From NCBI GenBank assembly GCA_021648145.1, contig JAKITI010000011.1, positions 1 to 64,000 of the forward strand: a DNA stretch of 64,000 nucleotides. Reading direction: 5' to 3'. Shown here piece by piece: positions 49,772 to 59,200 of the stretch. The notes under the pieces are model-generated. The model did no database searches. It saw only the letters and a program-made list of their open reading frames with translations, and was not told where the DNA came from. Within the stretch, counting starts at the first letter, position 1; every line of letters begins with the position of its first letter. Origin of the DNA: Gammaproteobacteria bacterium. Its GTDB lineage: Bacteria > Pseudomonadota > Gammaproteobacteria > JAADGQ01. A program made the translations under genes and the position numbers.

Positions 49772-50623
49772 TTATTTTTCTGGTTTCATCATGCTATAAA
49801 GCAGTTCAATTTCTTGTGGCCAGATATCGGCGTTAATGGTTTCAAGTATTAATGGCATGTCATCCATGCGTGGGTCGTTCATAATAAACCTGAAAGGCTC
49901 AACTCCTATTTTTCCTTCACCGATACTGTGGTGCCGATCGACTCTGCTGCCAAGATCGGGTTTTGAGTCATTGATATGCATCCCTTTCAGGTATTGAAAA
50001 CCAACAATCTCTTCAAATGCATTCATTGTTTCATCATAAGATGCGCGGGTACGAAGGTCATAACCAGCCGTGAAGGTGTGACAAGTATCGAGGCACACAC
50101 CGATGCGGCTTTTATCTTCCACTTTGTTGATGATATGTGCGAGGTGTTCGAAGCGATAGCCCAGGTTTGAACCCTGCCCTGATGTATTTTCGATGACCGC
50201 TATGGTGTTAGTGGTTACATCAATGGCTCGGTTGATCGACTCTGCAATGAAGTCAAGGCACGCTTCTTCTGATATTTTTCGGAGGTGACTGCCAGGGTGA
50301 AAATTGAGGTAGGGCAGGCTGAGCTGTTCACAACGTTCCAATTCGTCAATAAATGCATTCAGTGATTTTTCGCGTGCAACCTCATCGGGGTGCCCTAGGT
50401 TGATCAGGTAACTGTCATGTGGCAATACGTCCTGCGGATGAAATCCACCGGCTTCCATATTTATGTTAAATTGATCAATTTGCTCGTGAGTTAATGGTTT
50501 GGCCGCCCACTGACGCTGGTTTTTTGTAAACAGCGCAAAGGCTTTTGCACCAATTTTACTTGCATTCAGAGGTGCATTTTGCACTCCGCCTGAAGCACTG
50601 ACATGTGCGCCAATTTTTTTCAT
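49772..50623 (-). CDS. nfo: deoxyribonuclease IV (AP endonuclease)
   Basis: The 283-aa enzyme repairs abasic sites. It has the start [17 protein letters not shown] and metal-site motifs [41 protein letters not shown], and [11 protein letters not shown], all typical for Nfo. Full length. It ends close to the terminator of the convergent gene. The 276-base gap beyond its start (50624-50899) contains no gene; a GGCAA/TTGCC stem at 50828-50861 lies in the leader of the next gene. Confidence 0.96.
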   Translation of the reverse strand: MKKIGAHVSASGGVQNAPLNASKIGAKAFALFTKNQRQWAAKPLTHEQIDQFNINMEAGGFHPQDVLPHDSYLINLGHPDEVAREKSLNAFIDELERCEQLSLPYLNFHPGSHLRKISEEACLDFIAESINRAIDVTTNTIAVIENTSGQGSNLGYRFEHLAHIINKVEDKSRIGVCLDTCHTFTAGYDLRTRASYDETMNAFEEIVGFQYLKGMHINDSKPDLGSRVDRHHSIGEGKIGVEPFRFIMNDPRMDDMPLILETINADIWPQEIELLYSMMKPEK

Positions 50624-50899
50624 TGTGGTGACCCTGTATTAAAATATAATGATTTTTTGTGTAGCAAATTATAGCTGAAAAACTTTGGATTTTTCAGGAA
50701 TTCCCGATAATGTCAGGAAGATTGTCAGTGAGAGTCGATAGAAATAGATACTTTTCACTTAATTTGTATTGAAAAAAAAACATGGATACGGTAGAGTTTT
50801 TACGATGTATGGCACAGAAGTTTAATGGGCAATCAGCGTGCTTTGCGCAGGGTCGTTTGCCGTAAAACATTCATAGTTTAACTTTTAAGGTGTGTTGGA

Positions 50900-51736
50900 T
50901 TGCGGATAGATCAAATTATTAAGCCACAAAAAAAAGCTTCCTTTTTGTTATTTGGGGTCATGCTTGCTTCGAGTCACCTGAGTAGTGCGGGTGTTGCGAA
51001 TACCAAGCACAACTTAGGTAGCACGGGCATTAGTGGCTCAAGTAACTTTAGTGGCACAGCTGAAGTTTGTGTGTTTTGTCATACACCTCACGCGGGTAAT
51101 AGTGAGGCAGCCGTTCCTTTGTGGAATCGTAATTTAACAAATTCGGGTGCTTTTGCTACATACGATCAAATGGGAACCACAACACTTGATGGTGGTATCG
51201 AGGCCATTGGCTCAGTCTCTTTGGCGTGTCTGTCTTGTCATGATGGTTCTCAAGCGATGGATTCTGTGATCAATGAACCTGGTTCTGGTCTGGATGTACC
51301 TGCCTACTCTGTTGGGTCGTGGAGCGGTTTGGCTGGAAGTACAAATGGTACAATTCCTGTTGATGTCGTAACAAATCTGGGTAAAGATTTAACCAACGAC
51401 CACCCAGTGGGTGTGCAGTATGCCGGAGGTGGGTACTCGAATGCGAATCCGCAAGGCCCAGGCGTTGATGGCGATTTTAATCCCCCAGTTACAAAAATAA
51501 GTGGTACGACACGTGTTTGGTGGGTGAACACTTCAACAGAAGGTGGTACGAGTGAGTATGAAAAAACGGATATGAAACTCTATACGCGCGTAGGGACTCG
51601 TGGTAGAGGGTTTGGTGAGCCGCAGCCATATGTCGAGTGTGCTTCTTGTCATGATCCTCATGTTGATGAAAATCCAACTTTTTTACGCATTACTCCTTCA
51701 GGTAGTGCAGTCTGTTTGGCTTGTCACGTTAAATAA
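50900..51736 (+). CDS. tetraheme c-type cytochrome
   Basis: The 278-aa exported protein has a signal (ASFLLFGVMLASSHLSSA) and four CxxCH sites: CVFCH, CLSCH, CASCH and CLACH. The first heme region (NTKHNLG, then VCVFCHTPHAG and PLWNRNL) closely resembles the first domain of the undecaheme protein encoded at 60391, so the two are paralogs. The start is TTG 50900 with AAGG nine bases upstream. It is the first gene of the cytochrome cluster. Confidence 0.88.
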   Translation: MRIDQIIKPQKKASFLLFGVMLASSHLSSAGVANTKHNLGSTGISGSSNFSGTAEVCVFCHTPHAGNSEAAVPLWNRNLTNSGAFATYDQMGTTTLDGGIEAIGSVSLACLSCHDGSQAMDSVINEPGSGLDVPAYSVGSWSGLAGSTNGTIPVDVVTNLGKDLTNDHPVGVQYAGGGYSNANPQGPGVDGDFNPPVTKISGTTRVWWVNTSTEGGTSEYEKTDMKLYTRVGTRGRGFGEPQPYVECASCHDPHVDENPTFLRITPSGSAVCLACHVK

Positions 51737-51739
51737 CTT

Positions 51740-52729
51740 ATGAAACTACTTTCAAGAAAATTGATGCGATCTTTTGTAGGCATCCTTGTCGTATTTTTTT
51801 TAAATACTAATGGAGTCACTGCCAATGCGGGTATCAGTGAAGCATCGGTGGTTGCAACGGTAGGTAGCGAAAAAATTACAGTCTCACAGTTTCAGGCCTC
51901 TTTTCGTGCTGAGCTTCGCCAAAAATTTTACCATGGTTCAGTCTCTCCAGAGAAAAAAATAGCTCTGCGTCAGGAGGTGTTGGCCGATATGGTGGATAAC
52001 AAGTTATTGCTTCAAGAGGCAATTAAACGTGATCTGGCTCCAGACGAAAGCTGGATCAAGAGTGAAATTCAGCAGTGGAAAAAGCGCATTGAGGCTCGGG
52101 GCTGGCAATCGGAGAGTGACGTATGGTTAAAATCAGTCGCTCAAGAACTTAAAGAGAAGAGTTTGATTGAGCAGCTAAGCTTGAAAATTAAGGATGGTGT
52201 CGTTGCAAAAGAGAGTGATGTTCTGCGCTATTACGAACAAAATGCCGATAAATTTACAACGCCAGAGCAATTTCATATTTCATTAATTTTGTTGAAGGTT
52301 GCACCTTCATCAAAAGGCGAGGTATGGGACGCGGCATTTTCAAAAGTTGAATCTCTGGTTTCTGAAGTTAAAGGTGGGGCTAGTTTTGCAGATATAGCTC
52401 GTCGCGACTCTAACCATGAGTCAGCGTCCAGTGGCGGAGATTTGGGATATATACATAAAGGGATGTTGGCACCACAAGCTCAGAAAGTGCTGGATGGGTT
52501 GGTTCATGGTGCTGTGTCAAAGCCTGTAGTTTTGTTGCAAGGGGTGGCCATTATGAAGTTGCTTGATAAGCGTTCATCCAAATTGAATAAATTTGTGGAC
52601 GTTAAAGAGCGGGCAAGTGATTTATGGTTGCGCGAGCATCGTGCGCTTGCGTATCGCGAATTTATTAATAAGTTGCGTACTGCAACGCCAGTCACGACGA
52701 ATGAAGTGGTTTTGGCGAGTATAGAATAA
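51740..52729 (+). CDS. periplasmic SurA/PpiD-like peptidyl-prolyl isomerase
   Basis: The 329-aa protein has an N-terminal signal or anchor (FVGILVVFFLNTNGVTANA), a helical chaperone part, and a parvulin domain at about 175-275 (FHISLILLKVAPSSKGE, SGGDLGYIHKGMLAPQAQK). It would fold the outer-membrane barrel or cytochromes encoded beside it. It is four bases from the preceding cytochrome stop and nine from the next gene. Confidence 0.88.
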   Translation: MKLLSRKLMRSFVGILVVFFLNTNGVTANAGISEASVVATVGSEKITVSQFQASFRAELRQKFYHGSVSPEKKIALRQEVLADMVDNKLLLQEAIKRDLAPDESWIKSEIQQWKKRIEARGWQSESDVWLKSVAQELKEKSLIEQLSLKIKDGVVAKESDVLRYYEQNADKFTTPEQFHISLILLKVAPSSKGEVWDAAFSKVESLVSEVKGGASFADIARRDSNHESASSGGDLGYIHKGMLAPQAQKVLDGLVHGAVSKPVVLLQGVAIMKLLDKRSSKLNKFVDVKERASDLWLREHRALAYREFINKLRTATPVTTNEVVLASIE

Positions 52730-52737
52730 ATGACTGT

Positions 52738-54534
52738 ATGGCAATCAACTCAATAATAAACAGGAAAACATTTCAGTCATTATTGAGTGGTGCGGCTCTA
52801 CTATCTGTTTTGTTGTTTACTATTTTATGGGGTCGTTTGGCCATAGGAAGTGCGCCATTGAATTTGTCTGGCAGCGTTGGTTACAATTATCGCTCTTCTG
52901 ATCAAGTTGATCGAGATAAAGTGGTCAGTAGTCAGTTGGATGGCACAATAAAAGCCTCATCGTATTTGTGGCAACCCTGGTTTGCTACGGTGGGTGGGCG
53001 ATTGAGCGTGACACTTGATAGTAAGGAGTTTGATTATAGTGTTGGGCAGCAAAGTAAGGATGCAAAAATTATAACAGGAGAGTTTAATTTGAATGTTTTA
53101 CCACGGAGCAAAGTCCCTTTTTCGTTGATTTTTCATGCAAGTGATAGCCGAGTGGATACCCGAAGTGATAATAATTTACTGACTGACTCAGGGCAGGATT
53201 ATCAAACAACCCGTCTCGACCTTCGCCAATCATGGCTTACAGCAGGGAATCATCGTTTTCAAGGGCGCTTCAGTAAGGGGCAGTGGACTTCGGATAGAAA
53301 CCGCTTTGATGATCAAAATGTAGGGTTAGAAGCAAGATTACGCTTTCCAAACCAGACATTAACCACAACACTTAACAGTCAAACGACAAGTTTTTTGCAA
53401 ACAAAAGAAAGAAATACAGAGAATCGTTTGCTTGATGTCGATCATTTCTGGCGTCCTACAGAGTCATTGACGATTGATTCAATGTTTAGCCTATCTAATG
53501 TTGATACCTCCTTGCAGCAGCCGACATTGATTGACCCTGACGAATCAACTGTGAATACCATGCAGATGTCCAGTTTTGCGTTATGGCGTTCAAAAAGCCG
53601 TTTGCTTACCGTAAGTGGTGGAGTGAGAGTTGCCGATATCGATACGGAAATAACTGATAATGCGGGCGGTGTTTTTTCGACAAGTGCTCGTGGGGGTGCA
53701 AATTACCAGTTTACTAAAAATTTCAGGGGCGACATTAGTGTTAGCCTGGGAGCGAATGATGACGGCTTGAGTCAAGGTGATTTTAATAGTTTACGTGTGG
53801 GTGGGTTATACCAGTCTGATTTATATGATCTTTTTTCTAATGCGGCTTATCAGTGGTTTGCTTCGGGTTCAATGCAGCGAAATGAAGAGAGTAATGTTGA
53901 CGAAAATTATGGTGTTGACGAAAATCGTCTTGTTGGGCGTGTCGGGCACAATTTAAAAAAATCATGGATTGCGCCCATGTCATCCAATCTTAATCTGAAT
54001 TTGAGTCAGACACTCAATCAAAACCAGCAATTTGGTGATCAAGATGATGCAATAACACAGGTTGATCATTCGGTCAGCCTTGGCTGGAATAAATCGGCCA
54101 CATGGATGACAGCATATGCGCGACTGTTTGCAGAAGATCGACGTGATATTGATGATCAAGGCAATGCGCAGCAGCTATTTAACTTTCAACTATCTGGAAT
54201 GCTCCCATTGAATCGTCGGAGTGAGTTTAATGCTGCGATGACCACACAGTATACGTATTATGATAAGTATTACGGTGATTTTGAGAATATAGCGACAACA
54301 TCAGGTCAAATCGGTTATTATCACCAACGCATTTTTGGAGTAACCAATTTAGGGTTTCGCTCTGATCTGAATATTTCAAAGGTGTCATTAAGTAATGGTG
54401 TGGATCGTTCAGAGTGGGATAACCGCCTGGATTACAGCATCGGTTTGCTTGATTGTAGTTTAAGTTACCGAATTATTGATCGCGAAGGCGATCGTAGCAA
54501 TTTAATGCTGGTTCGGTTAGCTCGACGGTTTTAA
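52738..54534 (+). CDS. predicted outer-membrane beta-barrel protein (MtrB/porin-like)
   Basis: The 598-aa protein has an N-terminal hydrophobic segment (ALLSVLLFTILWGRLAI) and then repeated amphipathic strands alternating with Asn/Asp/Arg-rich turns (for instance LNLSGSVGYNYRSS, RLDLRQSWLTAGNHRFQG, LNLSQTLNQNQQFG). It ends with a basic aromatic strand (LMLVRLARRF). The length and pattern fit a large barrel of the kind that holds multiheme cytochromes in porin-cytochrome conduits. No CXXC pair of the MtrB type is present. A neighbouring PPIase and cytochromes support this. No close family is recognised. Confidence 0.65.
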   Translation: MAINSIINRKTFQSLLSGAALLSVLLFTILWGRLAIGSAPLNLSGSVGYNYRSSDQVDRDKVVSSQLDGTIKASSYLWQPWFATVGGRLSVTLDSKEFDYSVGQQSKDAKIITGEFNLNVLPRSKVPFSLIFHASDSRVDTRSDNNLLTDSGQDYQTTRLDLRQSWLTAGNHRFQGRFSKGQWTSDRNRFDDQNVGLEARLRFPNQTLTTTLNSQTTSFLQTKERNTENRLLDVDHFWRPTESLTIDSMFSLSNVDTSLQQPTLIDPDESTVNTMQMSSFALWRSKSRLLTVSGGVRVADIDTEITDNAGGVFSTSARGGANYQFTKNFRGDISVSLGANDDGLSQGDFNSLRVGGLYQSDLYDLFSNAAYQWFASGSMQRNEESNVDENYGVDENRLVGRVGHNLKKSWIAPMSSNLNLNLSQTLNQNQQFGDQDDAITQVDHSVSLGWNKSATWMTAYARLFAEDRRDIDDQGNAQQLFNFQLSGMLPLNRRSEFNAAMTTQYTYYDKYYGDFENIATTSGQIGYYHQRIFGVTNLGFRSDLNISKVSLSNGVDRSEWDNRLDYSIGLLDCSLSYRIIDREGDRSNLMLVRLARRF

Positions 54535-54728
54535 CTGGAAGGTAATTCTGGTTGAAAAAAGCTTTTACAGCAGGGAACAGTGAGTGTTCTGAAAGGCTTT
54601 CAAATTATGGGGTATCTTTTTTCATAATCTGACAGCTTTTTATAGAGAAGAAGTGTTTGGTAGGCTGTTTGTAAAAGGTAAGTGTAGTTTTAATTGTATT
54701 TTTTATTTTGTTGACGAGGAGGTGTTCA

Positions 54729-55157
54729 ATGATACTTAATCCCTTGCGCAAATTTATGAGTAAATTTGCTTTTGTCGGGGTATTTGCAGGGTTGGTTCTG
54801 ATGTTAGGTTCTCAGAATGTCCATGCTGAATATGGCGATGTGGTTATAAATAACTATTCTGATGCAGCGGGTATGCGCCCTGCTGTTTTTCCTCACTGGT
54901 TTCATCGTATTCGTTTTCGTTGCAAAGTATGTCATGCCGATTTAGGGTTTGAATTTAAAGCGGGTGGCAACAAAATTACAATGGCGAAGATTATTGACGG
55001 TCAGTTCTGCGGAGCTTGTCACAATGGTGAAGTCGCGTGGTCTGTAGAAAACTGTAATATGTGTCACTCGGGCAACCCTGGTACACCAACACATTTTCAT
55101 GGCAGCACAGTGCAGCGTTTAGTTGCGCCTGCGTATAAATCGCTAGAAAGCAAATAA
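54729..55157 (+). CDS. triheme c-type cytochrome
   Basis: The 142-aa exported protein has three heme sites (CKVCH, CGACH, CNMCH) and paired histidines (FPHWFHRIRFRC) for bis-His ligation, as in small c3/c7-like triheme proteins. The signal is AFVGVFAGLVLMLGSQNVHA. ATG 54729 follows GAGGAGG. It is 194 bases downstream of the barrel gene; that gap has no clear gene or terminator. Confidence 0.9.
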   Translation: MILNPLRKFMSKFAFVGVFAGLVLMLGSQNVHAEYGDVVINNYSDAAGMRPAVFPHWFHRIRFRCKVCHADLGFEFKAGGNKITMAKIIDGQFCGACHNGEVAWSVENCNMCHSGNPGTPTHFHGSTVQRLVAPAYKSLESK

Positions 55158-55168
55158 AGGAGAGGATT

Positions 55169-55828
55169 ATGAATTTTCAAACAAAATCGATTTCTCTGGC
55201 TTTCGCTTTAGCAGTGATTGCTCCATTAAGTTACGTTCAAGCAGAAAGTGTGGATCAGGCTGATGCAACCAAAGTCGCCGCTGTGAGTGCAGTTAATACA
55301 TTTAACCGCAATCTTAAAAAAGAGGCAAATGTTAATGCAGCGCCGCCAGAAGATGGTATCCATGATCCTGCAAATGACAGTACGCATGTTTTGCAACCAC
55401 CTAAAGAAGCTTTCAGTGGTTTCATAACGAGTAAATTCGGAAATCATGTGGATTGGGTGAAAACTTTGGAAGAAGGGAAAATTAATCCTCGTTGGGATCG
55501 AATTAACCCTGCAGAAGAAGCGTTTGTGATGGATATGGATATTGTGCGCGAAGTTAAATCTTCAGTGCCTGACGTTATCTTTCCTCATCGTCAGCATACC
55601 GAATGGCTGGCTTGTGCGAACTGTCACCCAACAATTTTTATTCCTCAGCAAAATGCAAATCAGTTTAATATGTCTTCCATTTTGTTGGGTAAAGATTGTG
55701 GTGTATGCCATGGTAAAGTGTCTTTTCCAATTACCACGCAATCATGCAGCTTATGCCACTCAAAACCAAAACCTGCAGATTGGGAGCCACCCATGAGTCA
55801 GGCTTCACTCAAAAACCCCTGGAAATAA
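55169..55828 (+). CDS. triheme c-type cytochrome
   Basis: The 219-aa exported protein has heme sites CANCH, CGVCH and CSLCH in its last 90 residues. The first half is a non-heme segment with EDGIHDPANDSTHVLQPP and DWVKTLEEGKINPRWD. His-rich FPHRQHTEWLACANCHP supplies distal ligands. It is a close paralog of the protein encoded at 57501. SD AGGAGAGG. The 168-base region after it contains an 11-bp inverted repeat. Confidence 0.9.
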   Translation: MNFQTKSISLAFALAVIAPLSYVQAESVDQADATKVAAVSAVNTFNRNLKKEANVNAAPPEDGIHDPANDSTHVLQPPKEAFSGFITSKFGNHVDWVKTLEEGKINPRWDRINPAEEAFVMDMDIVREVKSSVPDVIFPHRQHTEWLACANCHPTIFIPQQNANQFNMSSILLGKDCGVCHGKVSFPITTQSCSLCHSKPKPADWEPPMSQASLKNPWK

Positions 55829-55858
55829 TTTTCATTCGGGTTTGAAATTGAGATCAAT

Positions 55859-55892
55859 ACATGAGTTAAGTCTAGGTTGATTTAACTCATGT
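55859..55892. repeat. perfect 11-bp inverted repeat between cytochrome and lipoprotein genes
   Basis: ACATGAGTTAA (55859-55869) and TTAACTCATGT (55882-55892) flank 12 bases. No T-run follows, so it may be an operator or an mRNA stability stem inside the cluster. Confidence 0.5.
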
Positions 55893-55996
55893 GTTGAAAG
55901 ATTAAAATGGATCATAATTAAAACTTTAAAATTACAGATGGTTAAGCATGGATCGTTGTAGTGAGCTATGTCTGACTCATTTGGAGGCGGGAACTA

Positions 55997-57454
55997 ATGA
56001 ATAAAAAACTGTTGCAAAAGAGTGTCTTGGTAGCGATGGCTTTTAGTGTGGCGGCGTGTGGTTCTGGCATCAAGGAAACCAAAGAAGTGCTGCCTGATAT
56101 GAGTAGTAATTTAAAGGATAAAGTAGGTGATGTTGTTGAAAAAACAGAGCCCCAGATAGAAGAAAAAGTAGATGCAGAAGTCAAAGAAGTTGTAGTGATT
56201 CCGCTGAAGGATACAACAATAAAGGCTGAAACGATTATACAGCCTGCCAATAAAAATACATTTATTGTTCGTTCAACGAAAAAAGACTCCAGTCACCCAA
56301 AATATCAACAAGGAACGGATATAGGCTTCACTGTAAATGGTGTTCCGGGAAAAGACTTTGTTGTTGAGCGTGGTCAAACTTACACTTTTGATATTGATAC
56401 AGGAATGACCCACGATTTTTATTTGACGACAAACCCAAAAGGGTGGGGTACAGGCGCGATTGCAGAAAAAGAGGGTGTGACAGGTCAATTTACTTATAAA
56501 GGCCAAGTGAGCTTGACACCCAATGAAAAAACACCTGATGTACTTTATTACCAATGTGTCAACCATAAATATATGGGAGGCAAAATTTATGTGGCTGATA
56601 AGGGCGAAAAAATTGATGTTGATGCTTTGTCAGAACGTAAAAGCTCTGTTGTTAGCAAGCCAACAAAAAAATCTGTTTCTTCCAATCAGGTTGAACAAAA
56701 AATTAATTTTGCAAACATGATGTTGAGTGACTCCTCTAAATCTGTTAAACGCATTGCAGCAAGTGGCCATGGTGAGGCAAAAGGTCTCATGAAAAATGCG
56801 CGTGACTATCTGGCCGAATCCCGTTCTTTGTTGAAATCAGGTAAAAACTCTGAAGCACTGGATAAAGTTGATCTGTCATTGCGTACAATGAATGATGCAA
56901 CGCGTATGGTGCCAAGCACCGAGTCTGTTATTGACCAGGAAGCACGGTATGCAGAGCTTCTGGATGAAGTGGATAAATATGAAAAAACCTATAAAACTCA
57001 TGTTAAAGGTGCCAAAAGCGGCGATAAAATGAATGAAGGCCAGTTCTCTGGATTAGTGAGTAAAGCGAAGACACTGGCTAATTCAGGTGATTATACTGCG
57101 GCGAATAAAGATTTGCAGAAAGCCCAGCAATTAATCGCGGGCTCTCTCAATAAAATACTCCACGCTAAAACAGTGACATACGATAAAAACTTTGAAACAC
57201 CTCAAGAAGAGTATGAGTATGAGCTGGCACGTCACCAAAGTTATGAAGAGCTTATTCCATTAGGAATTGATCAAAAACAGCCTGCCGCAGGTACTTTGAA
57301 ATTGATGGATAATTTTGTGAAAAAAAGTACCTCCATAAAAGGGGAAGCGGTTGCGCTTGGTAAAAAAGGTGACTATAAAAATGGCGTTCTTGCTTTACAA
57401 GCGGCAACAGATAATTTAATACGTGCATTACGGATGATTGGAGTTGGTACATAG
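55997..57454 (+). CDS. cupredoxin-domain lipoprotein with helical tail
   Basis: The 485-aa precursor has a lipobox (FSVAAC, Cys21). A cupredoxin-like domain lies at about residues 85-205: YTFDIDTGMTHDFYL and DVLYYQCVNHKYMGGKIYV. The latter holds Cys-x2-His-x2-Met, and an upstream His is in the T-HDF strand, a plausible mononuclear copper site. The second half (about 235-485) is helical with TPR-like units (LMKNARDYLAESRSLLKSG, ALDKVDLSL) and no heme. It could carry electrons between cytochromes, or scaffold them. Position inside the cytochrome cluster supports a redox role. Family unassigned. Confidence 0.7.
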   Translation: MNKKLLQKSVLVAMAFSVAACGSGIKETKEVLPDMSSNLKDKVGDVVEKTEPQIEEKVDAEVKEVVVIPLKDTTIKAETIIQPANKNTFIVRSTKKDSSHPKYQQGTDIGFTVNGVPGKDFVVERGQTYTFDIDTGMTHDFYLTTNPKGWGTGAIAEKEGVTGQFTYKGQVSLTPNEKTPDVLYYQCVNHKYMGGKIYVADKGEKIDVDALSERKSSVVSKPTKKSVSSNQVEQKINFANMMLSDSSKSVKRIAASGHGEAKGLMKNARDYLAESRSLLKSGKNSEALDKVDLSLRTMNDATRMVPSTESVIDQEARYAELLDEVDKYEKTYKTHVKGAKSGDKMNEGQFSGLVSKAKTLANSGDYTAANKDLQKAQQLIAGSLNKILHAKTVTYDKNFETPQEEYEYELARHQSYEELIPLGIDQKQPAAGTLKLMDNFVKKSTSIKGEAVALGKKGDYKNGVLALQAATDNLIRALRMIGVGT

Positions 57455-57500
57455 TTTGTACCGAGTCTACGAGTCAATAAAGTTCAGAGTGAATTTTCAG

Positions 57501-58115
57501 ATGAAATATGACCTTCAACGAAGTCTCGGAAAGTTTGTATCCAGTGTTCTTTTAGCAAATATTGCTATTTTTTCAGGTGGCTTCGCTGCTGCTGATGAAA
57601 AGGGCAAACTGGTGCCTGTGCTGCCAGAGCGTGGCTCTCATTTTCAAACGGAAGCTGAAATTGTTCCTGTGGCAAAAGATGGTATTCATGACCCCTCGAA
57701 TAGTGCAGTAAAAAACTTGCAAGCGCCTGTCGAAGCAATGGAAGACTTTCCAAGAGATTCGGTTGGAATTACTGACTGGGTACAGGCTGTTGAAAAAGGG
57801 CTTATTAACCCACGAATGGGGCTGGATGGTTCCGGTAAAGAAAAAATGACGGTAGTCGACTTTGACGTTATTTTTAGTAAAACAGGATCCATGCCATTTG
57901 TACGTTATCCACATAAACAGCATACAGAGTGGCTGACTTGTGCAAATTGCCACCCCAAAATATTTATTCCTGAAAAAGGTGCAAACCCAGTGACAATGTC
58001 TGCAATTATGCAAGGGAAGTACTGTGGGGTGTGTCATGGTAAAGTTGCTTTTCCACCAACAATGAATTGTGGGCGATGTCATTCCGAACCTCGAAAAACC
58101 AAATTGCTACGCTAG
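57501..58115 (+). CDS. triheme c-type cytochrome, paralog of the 55169 protein
   Basis: The 204-aa protein repeats the pattern of its paralog: signal peptide, DGIHDPSNSAVKNLQAP, DWVQAVEKGLINPR, then HKQHTEWLTCANCHPKIFIP, CGVCHGKVAFP and CGRCH. ATG 57501 was chosen because the signal peptide (SSVLLANIAIFSGGFAAA) starts from it; an upstream in-frame start lacks support. Its end overlaps the NHL gene. Confidence 0.9.
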   Translation: MKYDLQRSLGKFVSSVLLANIAIFSGGFAAADEKGKLVPVLPERGSHFQTEAEIVPVAKDGIHDPSNSAVKNLQAPVEAMEDFPRDSVGITDWVQAVEKGLINPRMGLDGSGKEKMTVVDFDVIFSKTGSMPFVRYPHKQHTEWLTCANCHPKIFIPEKGANPVTMSAIMQGKYCGVCHGKVAFPPTMNCGRCHSEPRKTKLLR

Positions 58116-59200
58116 GCAAGGAGTTGTTTCGCTTTAGCGCTTTGTTTGCTACTCTGCTTTTTTTTGCAGGGTGTGCGTCCGAACCTAAGCCGCCCCCCGC
58201 ATGGGCTATTGCTGCCGCACCAGAATCTGTGCCGGCACCTTCACGTTCTGATGTGCTTGATAAACTGGCGGATTCATCTTCTGACCTGTTATTGAATGAT
58301 GAAGATAGTTTAGGGCTCTCTTCTTTAGCGAATGAGTCAATCCTGATCAATTGGGCGACCATTGATGGAGGAAGTGCTGGAAATAGATTAACAGGGTTAG
58401 CAGAGCAACTGCTTAAAAATCCTGTAGCAGCGGCTGCACGGGGCAAATATGTTTATATTGTTGATGAAGCAGATAAAGCCGTTTACCTCTATGATAATGA
58501 TCTGGATCGGCTTCAGCTTATTCCTAGTGTAAGCAAGCATATTAAACATGAAATTGCTGATATTTATGTGGCACCCGATCTCTCTTTTTACCTCACAGAT
58601 TCCAGTGCAGGTCGCGTTTTGCACTTTACTCAATCGGGCCAGTTGATTCAGGTATTTGAAGACTATTTGAATATGTCACGTCCGGTCGGCATCGCCGTTG
58701 ATGAATATCGAGGTTTTGTGCTGATTGCTGATGGTTCATATGATTATGTTCTGGTTTTTGATCGGCAGGGAATATTGATTGATGCGATCGGTGCCCGTGG
58801 AGATCGGGAAGGAGAGTTTAGAGGATTGACTTCTGTTGCTTTAGGCAATGAAGGTGTTTTTGTGACTTCGCGTATGGGCATAAGAGCGCAAGTTGTCAAT
58901 CTGGATAGTCGCTTTCGTTATGCTTTTCAAAAAAATACACTGGTATTTCCAACGGCTGTTGTTGTTGATGAGGATAATCAGACCTTTGTCAGCGACTCAT
59001 TTGATAACACAATAAAAATTTATAGAAAAGGTGAGTTGATTTCTACCTTTGGTGGAACAGGTAATGGCCCAAGCCAATTTAACAGAATTACTGATATGTG
59101 GTTGGATGAAGGTTTTTTGTATGTAACAGATAGTTTAAACAGACGTATTCAAGTCCTGCGTATTGTTCCTGAAGGATTACTGGAGCCTTTAGCTGAATAA
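58076..59200 (+). CDS. NHL-repeat lipoprotein
   Basis: The 374-aa precursor has a lipobox (LLFFAGC) and then repeated six-bladed-propeller units: VYIVDEADKAVYLYD, FYLTDSSAGRVLHFTQSG, VLIADGSYDYVLVFDRQG, TFVSDSFDNTIKIYRKG and LYVTDSLNRRIQVLRI. It probably sits on the outer membrane and mediates protein-protein contacts. It overlaps the triheme gene end by 40 bases. A second NHL gene follows, and the two share the overall layout. Confidence 0.88.
   Translation: MSFRTSKNQIATLGKELFRFSALFATLLFFAGCASEPKPPPAWAIAAAPESVPAPSRSDVLDKLADSSSDLLLNDEDSLGLSSLANESILINWATIDGGSAGNRLTGLAEQLLKNPVAAAARGKYVYIVDEADKAVYLYDNDLDRLQLIPSVSKHIKHEIADIYVAPDLSFYLTDSSAGRVLHFTQSGQLIQVFEDYLNMSRPVGIAVDEYRGFVLIADGSYDYVLVFDRQGILIDAIGARGDREGEFRGLTSVALGNEGVFVTSRMGIRAQVVNLDSRFRYAFQKNTLVFPTAVVVDEDNQTFVSDSFDNTIKIYRKGELISTFGGTGNGPSQFNRITDMWLDEGFLYVTDSLNRRIQVLRIVPEGLLEPLAE

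Noticed and set aside
50825-50865. Possible GEMM (cyclic dinucleotide) riboswitch before the first cytochrome gene
   Set aside because: A stem is present, but the conserved GACGCAAAGC-type core and tetraloop receptor of GEMM were not found.
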